A DNA stretch of 64,000 nt, from positions 438,407 to 502,406 of the forward strand of contig CAVRHY010000004.1 in assembly GCA_963721105.1 (NCBI GenBank), written 5' to 3'. This stretch comes from Thermohalobaculum sp963721105 (GTDB lineage Bacteria > Pseudomonadota > Alphaproteobacteria > Rhodobacterales > Rhodobacteraceae). Shown one piece after another: positions 45,143 through 53,447 of the stretch (position 1 is the stretch's first letter; every line of letters starts with the position of its first letter). Under the pieces are notes generated by a model. It had not been told where the DNA came from, made no database searches, and saw only the letters and a list, made by a program, of their open reading frames with translations. The position numbers and the translations under genes are program-made.

Positions 45143-46224
45143 CCGCGCTCGCGGTAGGGATGCTCGGCGAACAGCTCGGGGCGAAAGTCCATGCCGTGGC
45201 CGGGCCGGTCGGGCGGGGTCATCATGCCGTTCTCGACGACCACGGGCTCGACCCAGAGATGGTCGTACCAGCCCATCTGCTCCAGCCACGAGGGGTTCGG
45301 GATCGACGCGACGAGGTGCGACGAGAGTTCCGGGAACATGTGCGGCGCGATGGCGATGCCGTGGCCGTGCGCGGCCTCGGCGATGGCGCGCAGCTCGGTG
45401 TAGCCGCCGCGCATGATGTCCGGCTGCAAGGTGCGGACGCCAGTGTCGAAGAACGGCCGCGAGTCGGGCAGGCAGAAATTGTTCTCGCCGCCGACGACCG
45501 GCGTGCGGATGCCGGCCGCGACCGTGCGGTAGCCGTCGAAATCGTCGGCCATCACCGGCTCCTCCAGCCAGTGCAGGCGGTAGTCGTCGAGGCCGCGGCC
45601 GACCGAGACCGCCTCGTCGGCGGTCCACCCCTGGTTGACGTCCACCATGATCTCGACGTCGTCGCCGAGGGCCTGGCGCATGTCGCGAACGTTCGCGACG
45701 TCCTCGTCATGGGTGAACAGGTGCGCGACCTGCATCTTGATGGCGGAGTACCCTTGGGCGACGAAGCGCTGGGCCTTCTCGATCATGCCGTCATGGCCGA
45801 GGCCGCGGAAGCAGCCCGAGCCGTAGACGGGCAGGGGGTCGCCCGAGCCGCCCCAGAGCTTCCACAGCGGCTTGCCCTGCGCCCGGCCGACCGCGTCCCA
45901 GAGCGCGATGTCGAGCGCCGACATGGCCATCACCGTGATGCCCATGCGGCCCTGGATGAAGGTCGCGAGCCACATCTTCCGCCACAGTGCCGCCGGGTCC
46001 GAGGCGTCCTGGCCGATCAGCAGCGGCTTCAGCATCTCGTGGATGCAGGTTTCCAGCGTCCGGATGCCGCCGGCCAGCGGGTGCAGGTGCCCGGTGCCGA
46101 CGGTGCCGTCGCGGGTCTCGACCTCGACGACCAGCAGGTCGATTGCGGGCAGCGTCAGGAAGCCGGTCTTCGGCGGGTCGCTGAACGGCACAGAGAGCGT
46201 ATGCGTGCGAATGTCGGTGATCAT
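45139..46224 (-). CDS. mandelate racemase / muconate-lactonizing-enzyme family protein
   Basis: 361 residues, intact. N-terminal cap MITDIRTHTLSVPFSDPPKT, then FIQGRMGITVMAMSALDIALWD (about 107-128). Barrel: acid-base YSAIKMQVAH (about 165), metal ligands MVDVNQGW (about 198), LEEPV (about 224) and VGGENNF (about 249), then IMRGGYTEL and the histidine in IAPHMFPELSSHL (about 300). Family members dehydrate or epimerise sugar acids; this one has the KxQ rather than KxK motif. It is paired with an MFS transporter by a four-base overlap, so uptake plus catabolism of one compound is likely. It is divergent from the MarR gene (121 bp). Confidence 0.88.
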   Translation of the reverse strand: MITDIRTHTLSVPFSDPPKTGFLTLPAIDLLVVEVETRDGTVGTGHLHPLAGGIRTLETCIHEMLKPLLIGQDASDPAALWRKMWLATFIQGRMGITVMAMSALDIALWDAVGRAQGKPLWKLWGGSGDPLPVYGSGCFRGLGHDGMIEKAQRFVAQGYSAIKMQVAHLFTHDEDVANVRDMRQALGDDVEIMVDVNQGWTADEAVSVGRGLDDYRLHWLEEPVMADDFDGYRTVAAGIRTPVVGGENNFCLPDSRPFFDTGVRTLQPDIMRGGYTELRAIAEAAHGHGIAIAPHMFPELSSHLVASIPNPSWLEQMGWYDHLWVEPVVVENGMMTPPDRPGHGMDFRPELFAEHPYRERG

Positions 46225-46345
46225 GGGGTTTCCTCCGCGGACGGCGCACTCTAGCGCCGCGCCTGCCGGGCACAACCACGGCCGGCGGATAACGTCGGGG
46301 CAATTTCGATGGACGGATCGTGAGCAGGCTCATAAAGTGCCTGCC

Positions 46346-46837
46346 ATGTTGATGCCCGACCCCGACGCAACCGTCGGCTTCCTGCTGCATGACGTGTCGC
46401 GCCTGATCCGCGCGCATTTCGACCAGCGGGCGCAGTCGATGGGCCTGACGCGCGCGCAGTGGCGCGTGCTGGTGCACCTGGCGCCACGGCAGGGAATCAA
46501 CCAGCGCGCGCTGGCCGAGATTCTCGAGCTGGATACCGTGACGCTGGGGCGGCATATCGACCGGCTCGAACGCGATGGCTGGCTTCGGCGGCGCGCCGAC
46601 CCGGCGGACCGGCGCGCGTGGCAATTGTTCCTGACCGAGACGCTGCAGCCGACGCTGGATCGGATGGCCAGCCTGGCCATCGAGACCAACGCCACGGCGC
46701 TGGCCGGCTTCTCGCCCGAGGAGCAGGCGCTGCTCGTCGCGATGCTGACTCGGATCAAGGACAACATGGCGGCGTCGTCGGGTCGCGAGCAGGTCGAGAT
46801 GCCGGTCGATCAAGCCCGACGCGCGGCGGTCGGCTGA
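46346..46837 (+). CDS. MarR-family transcription regulator
   Basis: 163 residues. Winged helix typical of MarR: LTRAQWRVLVHLAPRQGINQRALAEILEL (about 35-63), the recognition helix DTVTLGRHIDRLERDGWLRRRADPADRRA (about 64-92). Ligand-controlled repressors of this type usually regulate the neighbouring efflux genes. Its stop overlaps the ATG of the HlyD gene by one base, so it would control its own operon. The ATG at 46346 is used; a second ATG follows after two codons. Confidence 0.9.
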   Translation: MLMPDPDATVGFLLHDVSRLIRAHFDQRAQSMGLTRAQWRVLVHLAPRQGINQRALAEILELDTVTLGRHIDRLERDGWLRRRADPADRRAWQLFLTETLQPTLDRMASLAIETNATALAGFSPEEQALLVAMLTRIKDNMAASSGREQVEMPVDQARRAAVG

Positions 46838-47949
46838 TGGGAGTGCGCGCGTTCGTGCGGAGGGCGATGCGGCGCGTTGCCCTGCTGGCGGTGATGCTGG
46901 CCGTCCCGGTGGCGCTCGCGACCGGCGGTCTGTGGTTCTACATGTCGACGGGTCGCTACGTGACCAGCGAGAACGCCTATGTGAAGGCCGGACTGATCGT
47001 CGTCAGCCCCGAGGTCGGCGGCCATGTCACCGAGGTTGCGGTGCGGGACAACCAACGCGTCAAGGCGGGCGACGTGCTGTTCCGCATCGACCCGCGGCGA
47101 TACCAGGTGGCCAAGGCGCAGGCCGAGGCCGGGCTGGCCGCGGCGCGGCAGGCGGTCGAGGCGCTGAAGGCCCACTACCGGACCAGGCAGGCCGAGCTGG
47201 ATGCCGCAACGCGCGATGCCGAGTTCATGCGGGGCGAACTGGCACGCACCGAGCGGCTGCGCGCCGGTGGCACCGTCCCCGAGACGCAGCTCTCGGCCGA
47301 CCAGCGGCTGGCGGCCCAGGCCGAGAACAAGATCAGCGTGGCACGTCAGGAGATCGCCGAGGTTCTGGCCGAACTGGCTGGCGACCCCGAGCTGCCGACC
47401 GAGCGCCACCCCGGCGTGCAGCGCGCGCTGGCCGAGCTGCAGCGCGCCGAACTGGACCTGGCGGCGACGACGGTGCGCGCGCCGGCCGACGCGATCACCG
47501 CCAATGTCAGGCTGCAGAGCGGCGAATATGTCGGCGACGGCGAGGCGGTGCTCAGCCTCGTCTCGACGGATCGCTACTGGGTCGAGGCGAACCTGAAGGA
47601 GACCGAGCTCAACCACCTGACCGAGGGGCAGGTGGTCGAGCTGAGGGTCGACGCTTATCCGAGCGTGGTCTGGACCGGGCGCGTCGTCAGCCTGGCGCCG
47701 GCCACCGGCGCCGAGTATGCGCTTCTGCCGCCGCAAAACGCCTCGGGCAACTGGGTCAAGGTCGTCCAGCGCGTGCCGGTCCGCGTCGAAATCGACCCGC
47801 AGGAGGGCGTTCCCCCGCTGCGCGCCGGCATGAGCGTCGCCGTCAGCATCGACACCGGCTACGAGCGGCCGCTACCCGAGCTGGTGACTGCCGCGCGCGC
47901 CTGGATCCTGCCTGCCAGCGCACCCGGCGAGCCGGAAATCGAGAGATGA
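46837..47949 (+). CDS. HlyD/EmrA-type membrane fusion protein
   Basis: 370 residues. One N-terminal membrane helix (about 14-34), then YVTSENAYVKAGLIVVSPEV and VAVRDNQRVKAGDVLFRID (lipoyl/barrel-sandwich region), a coiled-coil hairpin (about 85-195), and TVRAPADAITANVRLQSGEY with the beta-barrel region YWVEANLKETELNHLTEGQ. It is the periplasmic adaptor of an EmrAB-type tripartite pump; the outer-membrane partner (TolC-like) is not in the window. It overlaps the MarR gene (TGATG) and the downstream EmrB gene (ATGA). Confidence 0.92.
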   Translation: MGVRAFVRRAMRRVALLAVMLAVPVALATGGLWFYMSTGRYVTSENAYVKAGLIVVSPEVGGHVTEVAVRDNQRVKAGDVLFRIDPRRYQVAKAQAEAGLAAARQAVEALKAHYRTRQAELDAATRDAEFMRGELARTERLRAGGTVPETQLSADQRLAAQAENKISVARQEIAEVLAELAGDPELPTERHPGVQRALAELQRAELDLAATTVRAPADAITANVRLQSGEYVGDGEAVLSLVSTDRYWVEANLKETELNHLTEGQVVELRVDAYPSVVWTGRVVSLAPATGAEYALLPPQNASGNWVKVVQRVPVRVEIDPQEGVPPLRAGMSVAVSIDTGYERPLPELVTAARAWILPASAPGEPEIER

Positions 47950-49547
47950 CCGGGACGGCCGCGGCGGCATCGGCTGCCCCGCCGGGAGATCAGCCTTCGG
48001 ATGCTCATCGGGCCGACGCCGCTCCGCCGGGCGATGCGCCGCCGCCCGAGACTGTTCGGCCGGGCATGCTCTACCAGGCGATGCTGCTGGTGACGCTGAC
48101 CTTCGTCACCATGCTCTACGCGATGACGGTAACGATCGCGAACGTGGCGCTGCCGCAGATGCAGGGCTCGCTGTCGTCGACGCCCGACCAGATCGCCTGG
48201 ATCGTAACCTTCAACATCGTCGCGACCGCGATCGTCACGCCGATCTCCGGCTGGCTGGCCGCCGTGCTGGGCCGCCGTCGGCTGATGATCACCGGCGTCG
48301 TCGGCTTCGGCGTGGCGTCGGTGCTGTGCGGGCTCGCGACCTCGGTGCCCGAGCTGGTGCTCTATCGCATCGGGCAGGGTGCCTTCGGTGCGCCGCTGGT
48401 GCCGCTCAGCCAGGCGATCGTGCTGGAGTCGTTCCCCGAGCGGAGCCGCGGGCGCGTCATGTCGATCTGGGGCACGGGCGTCATCCTGGGGCCGATCCTG
48501 GCGCCCGCGCTGGGCGGCGCGCTGTCCGAGGCCTACAACTGGCGCTGGGTGTTCTTCATGCTGGTGCCGTTCACCGGCGTCGCGCTGGCCGGCGTGCTGA
48601 TCTTCATCCGGCGGAACCCGAACCGGCCGGCGCCGCCGCGGCTGGACTGGACGGGCTTCCTGGCGTTGGCCGTGGCGATCACCTCGATGCAGCTGACGCT
48701 TGACCGCGGCGAGCGTCTCGGTTGGTTCGATTCCTGGGAGGTGCTGGTCTATGGCTCGATCTGCCTCAGCGCCGTCTGGATCTTCATTGTCCGGAACTTC
48801 ACCGCCGAGCGGCCCTTCCTGAACCCGGCGCTGCTGCGCGACCGGAATTATGTCGCCGGCATCCTGCTTATCTTCGTCTTCGGTCTCCTGAACTTCACGC
48901 CGATCACGCTGCTGCCGACCATGCTGCAGAGCATCCAGGGCTATCCTGACTCGATCATCGGCGAGATCCTCTCGGCGCGCGGCGCGGGCACCATGGTCGG
49001 CTTCGCCTCGATGTTCGTCGCGGGCCGGCTGGACCCGCGCATCCCGATGTTCGCCGGCATGGTGCTGCAGGCCTATGCCGGGTGGATCATGGCCGGCTTT
49101 GACGTGAACGTGACGCGCACGGACGTGCTGTGGGCGTCGGCGATCCAGGGGCTGGGGGTCGGCTTCGTCTGGATCCCGCTGTCGATCGCGACCTTCGCGA
49201 CGCTGCCGAAGCACCTCGTGCCCGACGGCACCGGCATCTTTCACCTGTTGCGCAACATCGGCAGCTCGGTCTTCATCTCGATCTCCGTCGCGCTGGTCAT
49301 CCGCGAGACGAAGATCGTCCATGCCGGGCTGGCGGAGCACGTCTCGCCGTTCAGCGAGTCGCTGCGGATGCCGGGCGCCGCCGGCGCGTGGCGGCTGGAC
49401 GACGCCCGCTCGGTCGCCGGGATCAGCCGCGAGGTGGCGCGCCAGGCGACGATGATCGGCTATGTCGATGCCTTCATGCTGTTCACGGTGGTGGCGTCGC
49501 TGGCGATCCCGCTGATCCTGCTGGTCCGCCGCCCGGCGGCAACCTGA
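47946..49547 (+). CDS. EmrB/QacA-type DHA2 MFS drug-efflux transporter
   Basis: 533 residues with about fourteen membrane helices. TIANVALPQMQGSLSSTPDQIAWIVTFNIV (helix 1 to 2) and the motif C region GVILGPILAPALGGALSEAYNWRWVFF are characteristic of DHA2 proteins such as EmrB. The N-terminal 30 residues are Ala/Pro-rich and cytosolic. It exports hydrophobic compounds using the proton gradient together with the adaptor upstream. It is followed after 82 bp by the ATP-grasp gene, so one long transcript is possible. Confidence 0.92.
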   Translation: MTGTAAAASAAPPGDQPSDAHRADAAPPGDAPPPETVRPGMLYQAMLLVTLTFVTMLYAMTVTIANVALPQMQGSLSSTPDQIAWIVTFNIVATAIVTPISGWLAAVLGRRRLMITGVVGFGVASVLCGLATSVPELVLYRIGQGAFGAPLVPLSQAIVLESFPERSRGRVMSIWGTGVILGPILAPALGGALSEAYNWRWVFFMLVPFTGVALAGVLIFIRRNPNRPAPPRLDWTGFLALAVAITSMQLTLDRGERLGWFDSWEVLVYGSICLSAVWIFIVRNFTAERPFLNPALLRDRNYVAGILLIFVFGLLNFTPITLLPTMLQSIQGYPDSIIGEILSARGAGTMVGFASMFVAGRLDPRIPMFAGMVLQAYAGWIMAGFDVNVTRTDVLWASAIQGLGVGFVWIPLSIATFATLPKHLVPDGTGIFHLLRNIGSSVFISISVALVIRETKIVHAGLAEHVSPFSESLRMPGAAGAWRLDDARSVAGISREVARQATMIGYVDAFMLFTVVASLAIPLILLVRRPAAT

Positions 49548-49629
49548 CGGGGCGCCCGACGGGACGCGCGGGGCTTTCGCGCCGCCTCGCGCTCACCTAC
49601 CGTGCCGCGACCGTGAGGGGAGAGAGCCG

Positions 49630-50613
49630 GTGCTGAAGATCGCCGTGCTGCATGGCGCGACCGAGGAGCGGCCCGACGAGGTCGACACCCTGCGCACGGC
49701 CGAGGCGGTGCGCGACGCGCTCGGCCGGCTGGGCCATGCCGCCGGGATCGTCCATCTCGCCCCGGACATGGCGGCGCTCGGGGCGATGGGCGTGCAGCCG
49801 GCTCGCAGGCCGGATCTGGTCTTCAACCTGGTCGAGGCGATCGGCGGTGACGGCGCGGCGGCGGCCGAGGTGCCCGCGGCACTGGACCGTTACGGCATTC
49901 CCTACACGGGCTGCGGCGCTCGGGCGACGCGGGCTTGCCTGTCCAAGATCGGCATGAAGCGCAGCATTGCCGATGCCGGCCTGCCGACCCCTGCCTGGTC
50001 CGAGGACGGCCGCGGGCTCGAGCAGGCCGCGCAGGTCATCGTCAAGGCCGACACCGAGCACGCCTCGCTGGGCATCGACGCGGGGTCCGTCGTCCCGGGC
50101 ACGCTCGCCGCGGCGGAGGTCGCACGCCGGGCCGACGCGCTCGGCACGCCGGTCTTCGCCGAGGAATTCATCGATGGGCGCGAGTTCAATATCGCCGTGC
50201 TCGCCGGCCCGAACGGACCGCAGGTGCTGCCGCTGGCGGAGACGCTGTTCCTCGGCTATCCCGAGGACCGGCCGAAGATCGTCGACTACGAGGCGAAGTG
50301 GGCCGAGGACTCGTTCGCCTACAACAACACGCCCCGGCGGTTCGACTTCGCGGCGGAGGACACGGCGCTGCTCGAGGAACTGACCACCCTGACGCTGCGC
50401 GCCTGGACCCTGTTCGGCCTGGCCGGCTATGCCCGCGTCGACTTCCGCGTCGACGCGGCCGGCCGGCCTTGGATCCTGGAAGTGAACACCAACCCCTGCA
50501 TCGCGCCCGATGCCGGCTTCTTCGCCGCCGCCAGGCAGGCGGGGCTTACCTTCGACGCCATGGTCGCGCGCATCGTCGACGCCGGGCTGGCGTCCCGCAC
50601 CGAGGCCGCCTGA
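49630..50613 (+). CDS. ATP-grasp ligase, D-Ala-D-Ala ligase-like
   Basis: 327 residues, starting with GTG at 49630 after GGGGAGAGAGCC. It has the D-alanine-D-alanine ligase fold: KIAVLHGATEERPDEVDTLR at the N terminus, LVFNLVEAIGGDGAAAAEVP (about 58-77), YTGCGARATRACLSKIGMKR (about 92-111), VIVKADTEHASLGID (ATP-grasp, about 137-151), FAEEFIDGREFNIAVLAG (about 177-194) and metal-binding ARVDFRVD...ILEVNTNPCIAP (about 269-295). True Ddl enzymes belong to cell-wall operons; here it heads an operon with a deacetylase/acetyltransferase fusion and a SET protein, so it more likely ligates an amino or carboxyl group onto another substrate. Confidence 0.88.
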   Translation: MLKIAVLHGATEERPDEVDTLRTAEAVRDALGRLGHAAGIVHLAPDMAALGAMGVQPARRPDLVFNLVEAIGGDGAAAAEVPAALDRYGIPYTGCGARATRACLSKIGMKRSIADAGLPTPAWSEDGRGLEQAAQVIVKADTEHASLGIDAGSVVPGTLAAAEVARRADALGTPVFAEEFIDGREFNIAVLAGPNGPQVLPLAETLFLGYPEDRPKIVDYEAKWAEDSFAYNNTPRRFDFAAEDTALLEELTTLTLRAWTLFGLAGYARVDFRVDAAGRPWILEVNTNPCIAPDAGFFAAARQAGLTFDAMVARIVDAGLASRTEAA

Positions 50614-52877
50614 TGTTCCGCATCCGCAAGCTTTCCGATGCCCGCACGCCCGCCAATCGCAAGGCGGTCGCCGAGGCGCAGGAGATCATCCGCGCCCAGT
50701 TTCCCGGCATGGACACGGCCGAGATCGACAAGCTGCCCGACCGGCTGACGGACCCGATCGCGCATCGCTTCGTCGCCGAGCTGTTCGTCGCCGAGCGGCG
50801 CAGCCATGTCCGCGCAGTCGCGCTGCTGCTCTACGACCCGGCGCTGGAATTCGCGTTTCTCGACGTGATCGCCAACGCGCCCAGCGTTGGCGCCGGGTCG
50901 GGCATGGGCGGCGCGGTCTACGAGCGCCTGCGCCAGGAGGCGGTCGAGCTGGGCGCGAAGGGCCTCTACTTCGAATGCCTGCCGGACCAGCCAGAGCAGG
51001 TGCCGGACGACGCCGTTCGCAAGCAGAACATCGCCCGGCTGCGTTTCTACGAGCGCTTCGGGGCGCGCCCGATCGAGGGCACGGAGTACCAGGCGCCGAT
51101 CAGCCCGGGCGATCTCGGCATGCCGATGCTGGTCTTCGACGGCCTGGGCCGCCACGACCTGCCGGACGCCCGGACGCTCCGCCAGATCGTCGAGGCGATT
51201 CTCGAGCGCAAGTACGGTCACATGGTCTCGCAAGGGTATGTCGAGCTGGTCGTCGGCTCGATCCGCGATGGTGGCTTCTCGCTGCGCCCGCCGAAATACG
51301 TCAAGACGCCGGCGCCGGCGGTCGCCGTCGATCCGCCGCAGAAGCCGATCCCGCTGATCATCAACGACAAGCACGACATCCACCACGTCCGCGAGCGCGG
51401 CTATGTCGAAAGCCCGGTGCGCATTCCGGCGATCCTGGGCGAGATAGAGAAGACGGGCCTGTTCAAGCGCTGCGAGCCGCGGCACTACCCGGACCGCTGG
51501 ATCCGCGAGGTCCACGACGGGTCGCTGGTCGACTACGTGAAAAGCGCCTGCGCCGAGGCGCCGGAGAAGAGTTCGCTCTACCCGTACGTATTCCCGGTGC
51601 GCAACGCGGCGCGCAAGCCGAAGGAGCGCTCGGTGCTGGCCGGCTACTGGTGCATCGACACCTTCACGCCGATCAACCGCAATGCCTGGCCGGCGGCGCG
51701 CCGCGCGGCCGACTGCGCGATCACGGCCGCCGACGAGGTGCTGAACGGCGCCTCGCTCGCCTACGCGCTGATCCGCCCGCCCGGCCACCATGCCGAGCGG
51801 CGCACCTTCGGCGGGTTCTGCTACATCTGCAACGGCGCGGTGGCGGCGAACTACCTGTCGCATTACGGGCGGGTCGCGATCCTCGACATCGACTACCACC
51901 ACGGCAACGGCCAGCAGGACATCTTCTACGAGCGCGGCGACGTGCTGACGGTCTCGATCCACGGCGATCCCAGCTTTGCCTACCCGTACTTCACCGGCTT
52001 CCGCGACGAGCACGGGCGGGGGCCGGGCGCCGGCTACAACGTCAACCTGCCGTTGCCCGAGACGATCACGCCCGAGCAATACCGGGAGGCGCTGGACCGT
52101 GCCTTCCGCCGTATCGACGACTATGCGCCGGCCTACCTGGTGCTGTCGGTCGGCTTCGACACCGGGCGGGGCGACCCGACAGGGACATGGCCGAACCGGG
52201 CCTCCGACTTCCGGCTGATCGGCCGGCGCATCGGCGAGGCCGGCTATCCGGTGGCGGTGATCCAGGAGGGTGGCTATCGCGTGCGCACGCTCGGCACCAA
52301 CGCCCGCTGCTTCTTCGAGGGCTTGGCCTCCGGCGTTGTCGGCGCGAAGGGCGCCCGCATCCAGCGGCCGGCCGGGCGGTCCGCCGGCAACGGCAGGCGG
52401 ACGTGGCGGTCCTCGCTGCGCGACGACGACCCGGCAAAGATCCGGCAGCTGGTCGCCGCGACCGGCATGTTCTCGGCCGAGGAGGAGGCGATCGCCGCCG
52501 AGCTGGCCGTCGAGCGCATCGAGCGCGGCCGCATCTCGGGCTACGACTTCATCCTCGTCTTCGAGGGCGAGCGGATCCTTGGCTACACCTGCTATGGCCG
52601 CGTTCCGGGGTCGGAGTTCGGCTGGGACCTGTACTGGATCGCCGTCGCGCCCTCCCAGCAGGGCAAGGGGCTGGGCGCGCGCCTGCTCGAGCGCACCGAG
52701 GCGGCGATCCGACGCGAGGGCGGTCGGACGGTCTGGGCGGATACCTCCTCCGGCCCGGCCTACGAGAAGACGCGGGCGTTCTACCGGGCGCGCGGATTCA
52801 CCCTTGCCGCCGACCTCGAGGACTTCTACCGGCCGGGCGACGGCAAGACGATCTTTCGCAAGGAACTCGGTTCGTGA
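50613..52877 (+). CDS. GNAT - histone-deacetylase-like - GNAT three-domain fusion
   Basis: 754 residues, one base overlap with the ATP-grasp stop. N-terminal GNAT-like domain (about 1-215) with FLDVIANAPSVGAGSGMGG. Central RPD3/HDAC-type deacetylase (about 245-595): catalytic His pair in RPPGHHAERR (His392, His393), zinc ligands in ILDIDYHHGNGQQD (Asp427, His429), LSVGFDTGRGDP, and the catalytic tyrosine in QEGGYRVRT (Tyr555). C-terminal GNAT (about 610-754) with LYWIAVAPSQQGKGLGARLL and YEKTRAFYRARGF. The deacetylase resembles bacterial acetylpolyamine amidohydrolases. One chain thus holds both acetyl-adding and acetyl-removing activities, with all key motifs kept. Confidence 0.88.
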   Translation: MFRIRKLSDARTPANRKAVAEAQEIIRAQFPGMDTAEIDKLPDRLTDPIAHRFVAELFVAERRSHVRAVALLLYDPALEFAFLDVIANAPSVGAGSGMGGAVYERLRQEAVELGAKGLYFECLPDQPEQVPDDAVRKQNIARLRFYERFGARPIEGTEYQAPISPGDLGMPMLVFDGLGRHDLPDARTLRQIVEAILERKYGHMVSQGYVELVVGSIRDGGFSLRPPKYVKTPAPAVAVDPPQKPIPLIINDKHDIHHVRERGYVESPVRIPAILGEIEKTGLFKRCEPRHYPDRWIREVHDGSLVDYVKSACAEAPEKSSLYPYVFPVRNAARKPKERSVLAGYWCIDTFTPINRNAWPAARRAADCAITAADEVLNGASLAYALIRPPGHHAERRTFGGFCYICNGAVAANYLSHYGRVAILDIDYHHGNGQQDIFYERGDVLTVSIHGDPSFAYPYFTGFRDEHGRGPGAGYNVNLPLPETITPEQYREALDRAFRRIDDYAPAYLVLSVGFDTGRGDPTGTWPNRASDFRLIGRRIGEAGYPVAVIQEGGYRVRTLGTNARCFFEGLASGVVGAKGARIQRPAGRSAGNGRRTWRSSLRDDDPAKIRQLVAATGMFSAEEEAIAAELAVERIERGRISGYDFILVFEGERILGYTCYGRVPGSEFGWDLYWIAVAPSQQGKGLGARLLERTEAAIRREGGRTVWADTSSGPAYEKTRAFYRARGFTLAADLEDFYRPGDGKTIFRKELGS

Positions 52878-53254
52878 CGATGCGGCTGGAAGTGCGCGCG
52901 ATCGGGCGCAAGGGGCGCGGCGTCTTCGCCGCCGCGCCGATCCGGGGCGGCGAGCTGCTCGAGACCGCCTACACGGTCGAGATCGGCCCGGACGAGATCG
53001 CCGCCGGCTCGGTGCTCGACAACTACCCCTTCGCGCATCCCGGCGACCCGGAGCGCGGCCTGCTGGTGCTGGGCCTGCCCTCGCTGATGAACCACTCGGA
53101 CGAGGCGAACACCGAGACGCTGACGCGCCATGTCGACGGGCTGGGTTGGATCGTCGAGATCCGCGCCGTCCGCGACATCGCCCCGGGTGAGGAGGTCACC
53201 CGCCGCTACGCCTGCGACCTGTGGTTCGAGCCGGAACCCCCGGGCCGCGGCTAG
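52874..53254 (+). CDS. SET-domain protein
   Basis: 126 residues, essentially a bare SET domain. SAM-binding AIGRKGRGVFAAAPIRGGEL (about 9-28), the central LPSLMNHSDEANTETLTR with the conserved NHS, and the C-terminal IAPGEEVTRRYACDLWF, whose tyrosine is catalytic in the family. There is no post-SET or other extra domain. SET proteins methylate lysine side chains. The GTG at 52874 overlaps the fusion gene stop (GTGA) and lies about 10 bases from AAGGAA; an ATG at 52880 is the alternative start. It completes the ATP-grasp / fusion / SET operon. Confidence 0.85.
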   Translation: MTMRLEVRAIGRKGRGVFAAAPIRGGELLETAYTVEIGPDEIAAGSVLDNYPFAHPGDPERGLLVLGLPSLMNHSDEANTETLTRHVDGLGWIVEIRAVRDIAPGEEVTRRYACDLWFEPEPPGRG

Positions 53255-53367
53255 CGGGCTCCGCGGCCTCTCCCCCGGCCCGGCGTCCCTCCGCCGGGGC
53301 GAGCGCCCGGCCGTCCGCTCTCCCTCCGGTTGGTGCGGATCGCATTAGCGAGACGTTAGCAAAGGAC

Positions 53368-53402
53368 CGTTGCCGAAAGGATTGCCGAACGGATTGCCGA
53401 AG
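53368..53402. repeat. three tandem 12-bp units
   Basis: Three near-identical copies of GATTGCCGAA-type units (GTTGCCGAAAG, GATTGCCGAACG, GATTGCCGAAGT) lie between the SET gene and the convergent DnaJ-domain gene. Confidence 0.6.
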
Positions 53403-53447
53403 TCGTTACGGTTGGTTCCCGACCGCCGCCGCCATCCCGGCGTCGCC

